Source: Hofstenia miamia (taxonomy: Eukaryota > Xenacoelomorpha > Acoela). From it: 64,000 nucleotides of DNA. A model generated the notes under the pieces. It searched no databases. It was not told where the DNA came from and saw only the letters and a program-made list of their open reading frames with translations. Both the position numbers and the translations under genes were made by a program. Within the stretch, counting starts at the first letter, position 1. Each line of letters begins with the position of its first letter. Positions 1-10,835 of this stretch are shown here, one piece after another. The stretch spans positions 2,265,196 to 2,329,195 of the forward strand of contig SCFE01000011.1 of the NCBI GenBank assembly GCA_004352715.1. Direction: 5' to 3'.

Positions 1-53
<53 letters not shown>

Positions 54-56
54 TAT
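1..56. repeat. (AT)n microsatellite
   Basis: Pure alternating AT at the window edge. Similar (AT)n tracts recur at 1376-1394, 1695-1710, 2599-2620, 4855-4879, 6491-6526, 29773-29806, 33317-33344, 51900-51922, 52324-52347, 53038-53063, 56955-56968, 57538-57559, 57651-57681 and 58966-58988. They often abut transposon ends or assembly gaps. Confidence 0.95.
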
Positions 57-60
57 GCCA

Positions 61-99
61 TTAGAAAAGGCGCTCTGTCCGACAGAGCGCCATTTCTAA
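61..99. repeat. 39-bp palindrome, possible transposon terminus
   Basis: Near-perfect inverted repeat with about 19-bp arms around the core GGCGCTCTGTC / GACAGAGCGCC. It immediately follows an (AT)n tract. The arm motif GACAGAGC reappears in a three-unit direct repeat at 1290-1377, just before the next (AT)n tract. One reading is that 60-1377 is a single non-autonomous element with subterminal repeats, inserted in TA-rich DNA; this is inference. Confidence 0.6.
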
Positions 100-835
100 G
101 GAGACAGAGTCGTCAATTTTGATGCATGGTGCATTTAATCCATTTTTTTGCATATGATTAGTGTGGATATTTTATTTAAGTTAGCATAGTAATTTCAGTT
201 ATTTAATTTTTTTTAATGGATCAGTAAATATTTTCAAAAAATTGCAAAAACCATTTATATCAGGCTCTGTGTCTTTTTATCCTTTTTTGCGTATTTAGGT
301 TAAATTTCAAGATTTGTTTGAGGATTATTGATCGTTCTAGGATATCTCTTTTACGAAATTCTAGCAATGAATACTTTTCAGACCATGGCCTACTATATGA
401 TGGCCAGGAAATTTTAAGTAAAACATCTAAATGAGGAGGCCAATGCCTATACAGGAATTTACTCAACTTTATCAGGAACTGGTTACTATAGCACTTAGCT
501 TTTAGGAGACCTCTAAATCAACCTTTGATTTAGAATCGAATAACACAACTCGGAAAAGTTATCTAATGTAGTTCTTGCACTATGGACCACTACTTGTTCG
601 AAATTTTGAAAATTCATATTTCAGTTACGGAACCCCAATTTTCTTAGTGCAAAAAATATTACTTGATTCACATATTTCTATCGATTACGCATCGAGTGGT
701 ATAAAAACTGGACATCGAATCAAAACTGACTGAGCTATGGCCTTCCAAACATGGACTACTTCGCAATAAATGCAAATATTTGAAATTTTTTGACACTGGT
801 CCATTCAAAATTGAAGATAGGATTACGCATATTAC

Positions 836-1061
836 CAGGTGCGTACGCAGGATTTTCTAACGGGGGGGGGGACATTATCATTCGCCCCGCGAAAATTTTT
901 GGAAATATTGAGAATATAGACCCTAAAACATTTCACGATTCTAGATTTTGCATTTTTCAATTTGTTACGAATTTTTTTTTTGATTTATCTAGTCAAAATC
1001 AAATTTCCAAACCTTACGAGGGGGACAGTCCACCATTTCCCCCGCCCTGCGCACGCCACTG
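836..1061 (+). mobile_element. hAT-type MITE, family 1 copy A
   Basis: A 226-bp non-autonomous element whose 3' terminus reads CAGTGGCGTGCGCAGG on the opposite strand and whose 5' terminus is CAGGTGCGTACGCAGG. It is flanked by a perfect 8-bp direct repeat, catattac (828-835 and 1062-1069). Eight-bp duplications and CAG-starting termini are typical of hAT transposons. The interior has a G-run near each end and an AT-rich middle shared with the copies at 3860-4082 and 28374-28586. The short reading frame across it has no recognisable product. Confidence 0.88.
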
Positions 1062-1289
1062 CATATTACTTAAAAAGATATAGCATAAAAAATATATTAT
1101 AGTAGACCTTAATAGGACAAATGTGGCGCGAAAATTCAGATAAAAAGCACATTTAGAATCATGTTATGGCTATTACAAAAAATGTGAAAGCACCATCCAT
1201 TTGATATAAATTGGTCTATATTTGATAAAATTAGGATGGTAATATTAGACTTTTATAAAACAAAAGATTTTTCCACATAAGAATTGGAA

Positions 1290-1377
1290 AAAAGACAGAG
1301 CACCACATATAAATTTTCATTAGACACAGCACCACACATAAATGCCGGGTTTTGAGACAGAACGCCCGATATAAATG
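1290..1377. repeat. Three-unit direct repeat
   Basis: Three imperfect units of roughly 31-34 bp, each containing a version of agacagagcaccacatataaa split by short spacers (starting near 1290, 1321 and 1354). The last unit (gacagaacgccc) matches one arm of the palindrome at 61-99, which supports a shared element. Confidence 0.6.
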
Positions 1378-1392
1378 TATATATATATATAT

Positions 1393-1699
1393 ATTATGTT
1401 TTAGCTAGAAATGCGCTAGCGATTCCGTCGACAGAAAGGTAGCAATAGATGGCGTACATGTGAGTAGGTACTGCTAGTAAATCGCCAGTGTTTGAAACTA
1501 TATTTATAGTAAAAAATGAGTGATAATGTACAGATTAATATGAAATAGTATTTATGTTTACTACTTAAACCTTAAAGAAAAATAAATTTATAAAAATCAG
1601 CAATAATTTTTTGCACGCTATGTAGCTATATAGCGCTTTGCTAGTGTTGCACTAGCACATTTTCCAGAGTGAAATTATGTATTTCAAAATATCGAATAT
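1393..1699 (+). repeat. Dispersed 0.3-kb repeat family 2, copy A
   Basis: About 305 bp that match, in reverse orientation, 27351-27657. The ends resemble each other as imperfect inverted repeats: GAAATGCGCTAGCG on the left, and GAAAATGTGCTAGTGC read from the right. This suggests a MITE. Both sides of this copy abut (AT)n. No coding sequence was seen. Confidence 0.75.
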
Positions 1700-1711
1700 A
1701 TATATATATAT

Positions 1712-2600
1712 TTTCAAATTCTTTCAGCAGAACAAATTGACAATTAACAAGGGTAAGACACAGTTCATTATTTTTAGGCCAAACGATGCTGAAGAGCTTC
1801 CTAAGAACATCTGTCTTGACATTTCTGACGACAGTGTCAAATATCTGGGCGTCGAGCTGGACAGAAAACTCAGTTTCAAAGTGTTTGTGAACAATAAAGT
1901 CCGTAAGATGGCGTCAGGCGTACAGTACCTAAAACAAATTAAAAAAATTATACAGAGTAAAGCAATAATTAATGCATTTGTTACTAGCCACTATGCATAC
2001 GCTTGTGTACTTCTAAGTAGTATAATTGTTGCTGAGCAACAGCGTATAAGTAGGTTTTTTAACTGGTCAATTTGTAGTATGTTTAGCATCAACAGACAGC
2101 AAGCTAGTACGAAAGTACAAAAATTAGAGATGCTTACACCAAGCTCAATAGCAAAGTACAACAATCTGGTGCTTATGTTTAAGGAAATCAAAATCAGCCA
2201 TAAACTGCTCATGTAAAATATAATCAACGTGCGAATAAATGCATAAATAATATATTGCCAACTAAAATTATTGGAACAATTCTTTCACCACAAATTCTTG
2301 CAAACTTTGGAACAAATTACCAATCAGCATTAGACAGGAAAGAAACCTTAAAAAATTTAAAAAATAATCTATTATCAGTGCAAAATAAAAAGTTCATTTA
2401 ATATCTGTAGCGGCAAATTGAATATATTCTATCTTTTTTTTGTGTGATTGTATTGATGCTTTTAATTGTATTTTTAGTGTTTTAATTTTAATTGTCTAGC
2501 TTAGTTTGTAGTGCATGTGTAGGTGTTTGTATATATTGAAAATAGGTATAATACTTAATTGTACATATGCAAATTGTGCAAACGAATAAAGCTATTGAAG
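1712..2600 (+). pseudogene. 5'-truncated LINE: reverse transcriptase C-terminal part and 3' end
   Basis: The frame ending at 2216 reads as the late part of a non-LTR reverse transcriptase. It has a NKGKTQFIIF segment (the usual block after the catalytic box), then KYLGVELDRKLSFK, the standard 'YLGV.LD..L.F' block, followed by a thumb-like region. Everything upstream, including the YADD box and the endonuclease, is absent. The downstream tail contains AATAAA (2586-2591) and runs directly into (AT)n, consistent with a LINE 3' terminus. The first ~15 codons of the open frame come from the flanking (AT)n-rich DNA, so the apparent ATG at 1677 is not a real start. Confidence 0.7.
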
Positions 2601-2620
2601 ATATATATATATATATATAT

Positions 2621-3859
2621 ACCAAGATGAGAATTATTGTTCTATAAATAAAATGCCATTTATAGGAAATTCCACAAAAACATTAGCTAAAACATTCAAA
2701 ATTGCATGAATGCTCTCAGAAGTTTCAGAAATATTGACATTGACTATTTGTAAAATTTCCATTACATAGATATGACATCTAACTAAAAACTAGCATAATA
2801 ATGAGATTCGCAATGAATTGAACTAAAGTATAGGCATTATAGAAATTTGTGAAAACGCTGAACTTTTGTAAATATATTAATGTAACTGTAATATTTAGGA
2901 GCTTCTTTGCAGGCGAATAAGATGGGAACTAAATCTCTGAAAAAAATTAACATAAAATAGAAATTTTCAACAAAAAGGTGACTGTGGAGCCAAAAAAAAG
3001 AATTTACAATTAGAATAATTAGGGCCAACTCTGTAGAAGTTCATATCAATGCACCAGATAAGATTTCTGAAATGTATTGGAAGTAGATTTAGCAAGGAGT
3101 TAATTTTCAAGAAAAATATTTTGAACTTGTAAAACATTTTAAACTTTGAAAACAATGTTTTTTGCTTAGTTCGAAACACTTCATGAAACAAAAATTTTGA
3201 TAAAATGCACATCCTAGCAAACGTTGAATTATAAACTTATCAACATACATTTTTATTTTAATAAAAGTAAACAATCGGTAGAATAAATAAAAATGAACCA
3301 AAATTCTTAAAAACTTTTCATAGAAATTTAAGTTTTCCTTAAATCTGTTACTGTTCTTCCAGCCTAACAATTGTAAAATAAACCGCGACCCGGCCCATCT
3401 AAGAGTAACTCCAAACATGACCCGACCTCCAGGTTCAGTTGACGTTTCTCACCCTAGAATAAACCTGAAGCCTAAACTTAAACCCTTTCTAAGGCAACAT
3501 GCGTTATTAGTTGTATTGAAGACAAGACGTTTTTTTCATTTTTGAGATTTGATTGAAAAAATTATTAAATAATGTTTTTGTCTATCAACATCCGTTAAGA
3601 TAATTGCCGCAGAACATTAATTTTTTAATGATAATTGGGTCCGGTAATTTGATAATTGAACAACCCTATCAGAAGTTGAAAATAACACTTAGAAAAAAAT
3701 TACAAAAAATGTTTAAAACACAACACTTCCTTAAGATGTCTTTAAAACATTCCGTTTTCAATATGAATTCCTGTTTCAACTTATACAAATCCCTAACCTG
3801 ATACAGATTCATTTTGATTTTTGAAACAGCATGAATTGCCCGATTGGAGCATAACTGAC
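2621..3859. other. No gene recognised (AT-rich)
   Basis: Only short chance reading frames on both strands. I see no homology, splice-bounded exon or repeat structure here. Confidence 0.5.
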
Positions 3860-4082
3860 CAGGGCGTACCCAGGATTTTCTGACGGGGGGACATCATTGT
3901 TATTCTCTAATATTTTGAAAATATTGAGAAAATAGACCCTAAAAATGCATTTCACGATCCTAGATTTTAAGTTTTTCAATTTTTTACGAAAATTTTTTTG
4001 ATTTATCCAGTCAAAATTCAAATTTGGAAAAATGAAGGGGGGGGGAGACATTCCACCATGTCCCCAACTGGGTACGCCACTG
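3860..4082 (+). mobile_element. hAT-type MITE, family 1 copy B
   Basis: A 223-bp copy of the element at 836-1061. Its left end is CAGGGCGTACCCAGG, and its right end read in reverse is CAGTGGCGTACCCAG. It is flanked by imperfect 8-bp repeats, taactgac (3852-3859) and caactgat (4083-4090). The interior shares the run of G residues near each end and the 'atagaccctaaaa' segment. Confidence 0.85.
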
Positions 4083-4409
4083 CAACTGATGCTTCTTGAT
4101 AAATTCGACCGAAAGACATTTTTGTGGAGTTTGCGCTTTCATCAAATAATAATTTCAAAATTATTTCCACTATCAATTTCAATGATTTAAAATTCCATTG
4201 CAGACTGTCTGAGACGAACTCACGTGTACGTACTGTCATGCTCGTGACTGAGATTGTAGAAAAATAACGCGGGAACGGCAGTAGCAACAGTATTATTAAA
4301 ACAAGTAATCGTTGTTTTTGTTTTTCGTATTGAAGCTGCATACGTTGTGAGTAATAACAATGTCTGTGATGTGATCGAACGTATATATATGATTGGCGTT
4401 ATTGCAGAA

Positions 4410-4697
4410 CAGGGGACTCTGATATATAAACATATTGTTTCTACGCAACACTGTATATGACGTCATCTAAACGTAAACTTAAATTCTAAATTTTACAATA
4501 TTTTATAGTCCTAAACCCTAACCCAAGTCACAACTTGACGTTTTTTAAACCTAAACCCTATAAACTAAACCTAAAACTTAAATTTTACAATATTTTATAG
4601 ACCTAAACCCTAGACAATGAATTTTTAACATTTGATGACGTAAACCCTTAGCATGTTAGTTGACGTCAATTTGGCTTTTAGAAACCAGAGTCCCCTG
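4410..4697. mobile_element. 288-bp MITE with 12-bp perfect TIRs and telomere-like interior
   Basis: Perfect terminal inverted repeats CAGGGGACTCTG (4410-4421) and CAGAGTCCCCTG (4686-4697). A second inverted pair, gacgtca, lies inside each end (near 4457 and 4660). The centre holds repeated aaaccctaa / cctaaaccct motifs (about 4500-4640), related to the array at 26760-27170. No coding region and no clear target duplication were seen. Confidence 0.72.
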
Positions 4698-4712
4698 ATC
4701 TGATCTACAATA

Positions 4713-4848
4713 CAGAGTTGGAACCGGCCGGAAATTTTAAGGCCGGGGCCAGTAGTTGACCGGCAACAGCTAATACCGACCGGCCGGTTTTCGGGGGTGT
4801 TTTGGCCGGTAAATTATATTTGCATTTTATATTTAATCTATGCAAGTA

Positions 4849-4879
<31 letters not shown>
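4713..4879. mobile_element. Left terminus of a CCGG-rich element, running into a gap
   Basis: Starts CAGAGTTGGAACCGG and carries repeated CCGGCCGG/GGCCGGT motifs to about 4812. The same terminus occurs at 29204-29300 (CAGAGATTGAACCGG). The other end would lie in the unsequenced gap. CAG-starting ends with reiterated subterminal motifs fit hAT-type elements; this is inference. Confidence 0.5.
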
Positions 4880-5879
4880 NNNNNNNNNNNNNNNNNNNNN
4901 NNNNNNNNNNNNNNNNNNNNNNNNNNNNNNNNNNNNNNNNNNNNNNNNNNNNNNNNNNNNNNNNNNNNNNNNNNNNNNNNNNNNNNNNNNNNNNNNNNNN
5001 NNNNNNNNNNNNNNNNNNNNNNNNNNNNNNNNNNNNNNNNNNNNNNNNNNNNNNNNNNNNNNNNNNNNNNNNNNNNNNNNNNNNNNNNNNNNNNNNNNNN
5101 NNNNNNNNNNNNNNNNNNNNNNNNNNNNNNNNNNNNNNNNNNNNNNNNNNNNNNNNNNNNNNNNNNNNNNNNNNNNNNNNNNNNNNNNNNNNNNNNNNNN
5201 NNNNNNNNNNNNNNNNNNNNNNNNNNNNNNNNNNNNNNNNNNNNNNNNNNNNNNNNNNNNNNNNNNNNNNNNNNNNNNNNNNNNNNNNNNNNNNNNNNNN
5301 NNNNNNNNNNNNNNNNNNNNNNNNNNNNNNNNNNNNNNNNNNNNNNNNNNNNNNNNNNNNNNNNNNNNNNNNNNNNNNNNNNNNNNNNNNNNNNNNNNNN
5401 NNNNNNNNNNNNNNNNNNNNNNNNNNNNNNNNNNNNNNNNNNNNNNNNNNNNNNNNNNNNNNNNNNNNNNNNNNNNNNNNNNNNNNNNNNNNNNNNNNNN
5501 NNNNNNNNNNNNNNNNNNNNNNNNNNNNNNNNNNNNNNNNNNNNNNNNNNNNNNNNNNNNNNNNNNNNNNNNNNNNNNNNNNNNNNNNNNNNNNNNNNNN
5601 NNNNNNNNNNNNNNNNNNNNNNNNNNNNNNNNNNNNNNNNNNNNNNNNNNNNNNNNNNNNNNNNNNNNNNNNNNNNNNNNNNNNNNNNNNNNNNNNNNNN
5701 NNNNNNNNNNNNNNNNNNNNNNNNNNNNNNNNNNNNNNNNNNNNNNNNNNNNNNNNNNNNNNNNNNNNNNNNNNNNNNNNNNNNNNNNNNNNNNNNNNNN
5801 NNNNNNNNNNNNNNNNNNNNNNNNNNNNNNNNNNNNNNNNNNNNNNNNNNNNNNNNNNNNNNNNNNNNNNNNNNNNNNN
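4880..5879. other. Assembly gap (1000 N)
   Basis: Exactly 1000 N, preceded by (AT)n. Reading frames spanning it are meaningless. Confidence 0.99.
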
Positions 5880-6017
5880 TGTTATTTTACTATTGGTGTT
5901 TTGACATAACATATACTAGTATCACTAGTAAAATTTTCTTTTATTTCCTATCTTGTACTTTTTGCACAAATTTTTGATTGATATTTTCCCTTTAATATTA
6001 ATGATTTCAGTTTTTAG

Positions 6018-6110
6018 TGGAAATGGAGGACCTCATTGTTCGTTTGGAAAATGCTGTAACTCGATTAGAAAAATGTTCTGGCAAATCCAAATCCGGTATT
6101 GAGGTGGAAG
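6018..6110 (+). CDS. CAP: Probable first coding exon of cyclase-associated protein (CAP)
   Basis: The exon lies between an acceptor (tttttag ending at 6017, with a second candidate cag at 6010) and a GTAATA donor at 6111. The ATG at 6023 opens 29 codons that leave phase 1. The peptide has the pattern LIVRLENAVTRLE, which matches the N-terminal start of CAP/Srv2 proteins (L-V-x-R-L-E-x-A-V-x-R-L-E). CAP binds G-actin and cofilin-actin and recycles actin monomers; this N-terminal helix belongs to its oligomerisation region. Further exons should lie downstream on the + strand, but I could not find the helical-folded or CARP domains in the window, where the next kilobases are intron-like. The match is short, so the assignment is probable rather than certain. 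Confidence 0.58.
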
Positions 6111-6305
6111 GTAATATTTAAATAAATTAGGTTTTTAGAATCAGTTTTGAGTCCACCGACATTTGGTTTTTTATCTGTGTAGAATTAAAACTCAATCCTT
6201 ATTTTATATTTAATTACTAAATTGGAGGCTTGTATCAAATTTAATTTTTTTTTGAAAATGACTGTATGGACTGTGCAAATGTAATTACATATATATATAT
6301 ATATN

Positions 6306-6489
6306 ATTTTCATAATTTTTTAAGAATAAACAAAAAAACTTAAATTTTTCTTTACAAAATATGTTTGTTAGGAGTATCTATATTGCTATGCATGAAAAAG
6401 TTCAAAAAATAGTTTGCTTCCTATCAGAAAAGAATTTGGTGCTTTGTAACATAGTAAATTTCAATTTTTAGCTTTTTGTAATTCTTAGA

Positions 6490-6494
<5 letters not shown>
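6306..6494. repeat. 189-bp segment identical to 50040-50228
   Basis: Begins right after a single N (6305) and ends where (AT)n starts. The same sequence lies 43.7 kb away in continuous context. It is either a dispersed repeat or a contig-end fragment misplaced during scaffolding. Confidence 0.85.
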
Positions 6495-6528
<34 letters not shown>

Positions 6529-6595
6529 ACACAACTGTGAAGCAAAATAGAATTGATCATCATTTAACATTATGCATTTGTACAACATTCAACTA

Positions 6596-6850
6596 TAGCC
6601 ATTTAGTTTATATTGAATTTTTGTAAATATTGCAGACTTTGTTTGCATGTAACTATTTATTACTGTTTAGCTGGTACTTCTTTAAATAAGGCAAGTGTAG
6701 ATACTCAGTTTTAGTTTATCTTATCATATTGCTTTATCTTACATTTCTTATTTTGAATCAATTCATTGTAACTTTAATCTAAGTCTAAATGTGATTATTG
6801 AAGAACTAAGGGCAGTTTGTCAGAGTGTTATACAACCTCTGCTAGACACA
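6596..6850 (+). repeat. Dispersed repeat family 3, copy A
   Basis: Matches 9949-10130 with moderate divergence. Shared landmarks are gccatttagttta, gtaactatttatta, tttagctggta and gcagtttgtcagagt. There is no coding content. It could be a SINE or MITE fragment; neither ends nor a tail are clear. Confidence 0.6.
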
Positions 6851-9544
6851 ACCACTTAGGTATTCCTGGATCCTCATTATTTACACCTGGGTTTTATCTA
6901 TTATGCTGACTATTCTAATAGATAGCTTGCTTTGCTCAGCAGTTTGCTATATTTATTAGTTTATTAATTTCAAGGTATTTACTCTCACACTGTTGTTACT
7001 GATCAAATTACTGTTGATTAAATTGTGTATGCAAATGTTATTGATTAATCATACTAATATTGTTTATTTGTTTTTTAAAAGATGCATTTGCTGTTGCTTT
7101 CTACCAATCATTACTTGTAGCTTCATCACAAGATATTACTTGGTTACTCTATTAATACTATTTATGACAATGCTACATAGTAAACTAATACACTTAAAGA
7201 AAATTGATTACACATTTCTTAAAGAAGATTCTGAAGAAACTAGTTTTCAATTGTTCTCTCTTTGCTATCTTAGGAATTCTGAATGCCAATAGTAAGTTAC
7301 TACTATTTTTTCTATTTACCTTTTATAAATACTTAAAAGTATTTTCAAAATCTCAAAGAATAAATATTGATTGAATTCCAGTTTTACCACAGAACCTCCA
7401 ATAAGCTCAACATTAGTTATTTTCCTCATTGAAGGTTTTTTTCAAGATCAAGTTGAAGTATTTATTTTAATGAATATTCTGAGTACTTTAAAATCCTGAT
7501 GCAGACATCAATACTAAAATGACATTAATGATAAAAAACAATGCCTCACCTATTATGACATCTTCCAGGGAAGAATTCATAATCTCTATCAATTCATCAA
7601 AATGTCTAAATGTATTAATTGACTTACCTCACTTGTGAAGAAAACCTCTCCAACATAAGCTGAAATAATACCAGGATCATGGAACTTTTCAATAAAACAA
7701 ACAGCCACACTAATTGCAGATATTTTTCAACACATTGAAATCTAAAAAAAGTTGCTTACTCCCAGGAGCATGCATCTGGGTGGAGGGGGGGGGTTGGGGC
7801 TCAAGTCCCATATTTTTTAAAAGCCTTGGTTGTTTTGCTTTAGTAAATGCAAGCAATTTGGATAAATTTTTGCTTACTAAATTTGAATAAACTAATTTTA
7901 ATATTTCATCTTGCTATTCCAATATACATTTCAATTTCTGTAATTTCACATTATTTTTATTAATTAATACCCTAGCTCTACATTTAGATATAATACCCTT
8001 GGAAAAAAATGTCCAGGTCTTCAATGAATTTATATTCTCCTTATACTATGCCTTCCCAAATATAACGCATACCTATTTAATATTGTATTACATTTATTTG
8101 CTCATGTAAATCTGTTTTCACTAAATATATGAAATTCCATGTGCTGAGTGCAACCACAGTTCATTGAATAATTGATTTGTAAACCAGAATGCAGAATTTG
8201 TTTCATATTTTTTATGTTAACCTTAAACAGTAATTCAGAACACAGGGCATTGTATTTAATATTAAGTGAATGATACTGTTTTCACTGATTGTCCAATAAA
8301 ATTAACCTTTAATAGCATTTTCTATCCATTAAATTAATATCACTACAACACTTTTCTTTGCTATAAGCAGTTAAATCTTAAATTTATATAAGAAAGCTGG
8401 AAGTTGTTATAATTTTAGACTATTTTAGCATCTAAAACAGTTAGTAGCAGTAAACCAGACAAGCTCACACTGTGTCATGTGAACAGCATGCTATTGCACA
8501 AGGGGCTAATCAATTCTAGACAAATTCAATAATGGAAATGGCAAAAATGCTCCCAGTGAATTTTGGCAACAATTATACAGACTTATTTCATAAACTTGAA
8601 CATTTCTTGAAAAGGGCTAAAAAAAATTCAAATGAATCATTAGTCATTACTGTTTATCAATCATTTTTTAAGAAGGTTTTGGAAGAGGTGTATCCACTCA
8701 CTAACACTATAATAAAATTGCAAACAACATTGCCCATTTCTGTTACTACTAATCAGTAATCACACAGCTTTGTTAGATGATAGGCTAACCTGGCTCATTG
8801 TTATCACATGCAAGAAAGACATTTAGCCATTAATAATGCATGAACAAATTACTAATGAATTTAAAGAACTTCCAGTTGGGCAATGAATGATTCTGCTATA
8901 GAAAGCTGCCAAGTTTGAATTTGTGTGTTTGATTTATATATTTAAATTTTGCTTTTTATGTAATTACTTGAATAAAGAAGTCCCTGTTCAAATTTCATAT
9001 TCAATAACATTTTTGATAGAATCTGTTATTCTTCAAATATGTATTTCTCATTATTTCCTTTGCAAGATAAAAATTGGGATAAGTTTATCATTGCACACTA
9101 TAATTGATTGTGGTTTTGACACATTAATAATGATAAATTACTGTAGAATAATCTAGTAATACTCTATACCCTGAGACTTTTTTTTAATATATATCTATAT
9201 ATATAGATTATGCCTCAGGAAAGCTATAATGAATGTTCATAACTTTCATCAAAATGAAAAGCAACACAAATTATTGACAAATTTAAATGCCTAATGCACA
9301 TGGAATCATTTTATGCAACCTGTTTTGTGCTGTGGATGCAGCTAATGCTTACTCATCTCCTTCCATAAATAATCTCTCACCTCTCCTCAAAAGCAAAATA
9401 AAACTTTTTTTTTTGTTAAGATGCATACTTCCATTTATTTGTTGAAAACACATCAGTACATGAACTTTAGAACAAGTAAATGCTCCAGCATTAAATTGGG
9501 TGGAAGTAAGGCATCAACAACCCAAATATAGATGATACAAACCT
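6851..9544. other. Intron-like AT-rich DNA, no gene recognised
   Basis: Very low CpG content and chance reading frames only. One frame at 8532-8759 (75 codons, ATG context ataATGG) shows no recognisable domain and no splice sites. A G-run followed by ttggggctcaagtcccat at 7780-7808 may be a transposon end. If the CAP call at 6018-6110 is right, this may be one of its introns. Confidence 0.45.
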
Positions 9545-9912
9545 GATAATGGGGGATTTCAGTAAAATTTAAATTTAAATATTTTTAGCTAAAAATGCTA
9601 AATTTAGTTTCAATTCTTAAAAAATAATGCAACCATTAAAAAATAGTTGCTAAATGTTGCAGAATTCACTGTCTCTTTCATGTTCAGATGATGTCACTAC
9701 CTTTAGATTTTCCAGAAATTCATCTTACAAAGTAATAGTTTTATGATTTAAAATGTAGTGACATCATCTTAACAAGAAAGAGACAGTAAATTTTTGGAAA
9801 AATTTAGCAAATATTATTTATTGATTTTTTATTTTTAAGGAATTTAAACTAACTTAAACATCTTTGGCTAAGAATATTCAAATTTAAATTTTAGTGAAAA
9901 TCCCCCATTATC
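9545..9912. mobile_element. 368-bp fold-back (palindromic) MITE
   Basis: Almost the whole element is self-complementary. The outer arms begin GATAATGGGGGATTT on both strands, continue through ttaaatttaaatatt/aatatt motifs to tttagcta/tggctaag, and inner arms pair actgtctcttt with aaagagacagt and gatgtcactac with gtagtgacatc. The loop lies near 9710-9745. There is no reading frame. It resembles fold-back MITEs whose two halves arose by inverted duplication. Confidence 0.82.
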
Positions 9913-9948
9913 ATTTGACATCATGCCTTCGACAACATTACGTGCGTG

Positions 9949-10130
9949 CCATTTAGTTTATTTTAAATTTTTGTAAAAATGGTAGACACGTCTGTGTGTA
10001 ACTATTTATTAACATTTAGCTGGTATTTATTTCTATAAATAGGCAAATGTGTACGCATTCGGTTATTAAAATAATTTTTGTTCGCGTTAAGTTGTTAATG
10101 GGATGGTGGTTGCAGTTTGTCAGAGTCAGG
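9949..10130 (+). repeat. Dispersed repeat family 3, copy B
   Basis: Partner of 6596-6850. It retains CpG dinucleotides (for example gacacgtctg, gtacgcattcgg) at places where copy A does not, suggesting that copy A is the more decayed one. Confidence 0.6.
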
Positions 10131-10379
10131 CCCGTAGTATACATGATAGACAGTGACCACCATGAATATTAATGAAAAGAATGATACAATTTCAATTTTA
10201 TTTCCTCAGATTATATTTGATTATTGTGTTGATGCTGATGTATATTTAAAATATAGTTTATATTGATAATTCCTCAGCTTATTGGAAATTCAAAAATTCT
10301 AATGTTAATACAATTTAGTTTAAAAGCAAATAATTGTTTAATTTACAGTCAAAAACGTGAACTTCTAATATCCGAACAC

Positions 10380-10835
10380 CAATTCACCATTTGTACGCCA
10401 TACGCAGCAAAATTATGAATTCCGATGGAGTCAGAATTTAAAATGCCTACTACCTTAACATATATTTAATAGCATAGACTCTTTCTACACACTTGTTGCT
10501 TCTAAATACATTTCCTTTTGGTGGAGAATACTGTAAATAAACAACACCACTTGTGGCGAAATATGAATCTTGAGGTAGTCAGATTTAAAATAACAAAGCT
10601 CCCTCAACACATTTCTGATTGGTGGATAATGTGTATATAGCTATGAAATTACGCCACATGTGGCAAAATTCAGCATTAACAGTAGTCATATTTAAAATTG
10701 ACTACTACCCGCATACTTATTGAAAAGCAAAGCTCCCTCAACACATTTCTGATTGGTGGATAATATGCAAATAGCTATTAAATTACGCCACATGTGGCAA
10801 AATTCTGCATTAGTAGTAGTCAGATTCAAAATTGA
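10380..10835. repeat. Degenerate ~134-bp tandem array
   Basis: Two clear units with a period of 134 bp (agctccctcaacacatttct at 10597 and 10731) share attggtggataat, acgccacatgtggcaaaatt and gtagtcag. One or two older units precede them (landmarks near 10394 and 10535: gccatacgcagcaaaatt, accacttgtggcgaaat). No genes. Confidence 0.78.

Noticed and set aside
790-1083. 97-codon ORF over the MITE at 836-1061
   Set aside because: The frame coincides with a non-coding MITE, and equivalent frames are not kept in the other two copies.
4797-5977. Long open frames of 350-390 codons at 4.8-5.9, 50.9-52.1 and 53.0-54.1 kb
   Set aside because: They consist of N-run plus (AT)n translated as Tyr-Ile. Only the C-terminal LINE part after 53731 is real.
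8532-8759. 75-codon ORF as a small gene
   Set aside because: AT-rich composition, no splice sites or domain, and length expected by chance in such DNA.
10380-10835. CRISPR array
   Set aside because: The units are ~134 bp, degenerate and without spacer structure, in a eukaryotic context.
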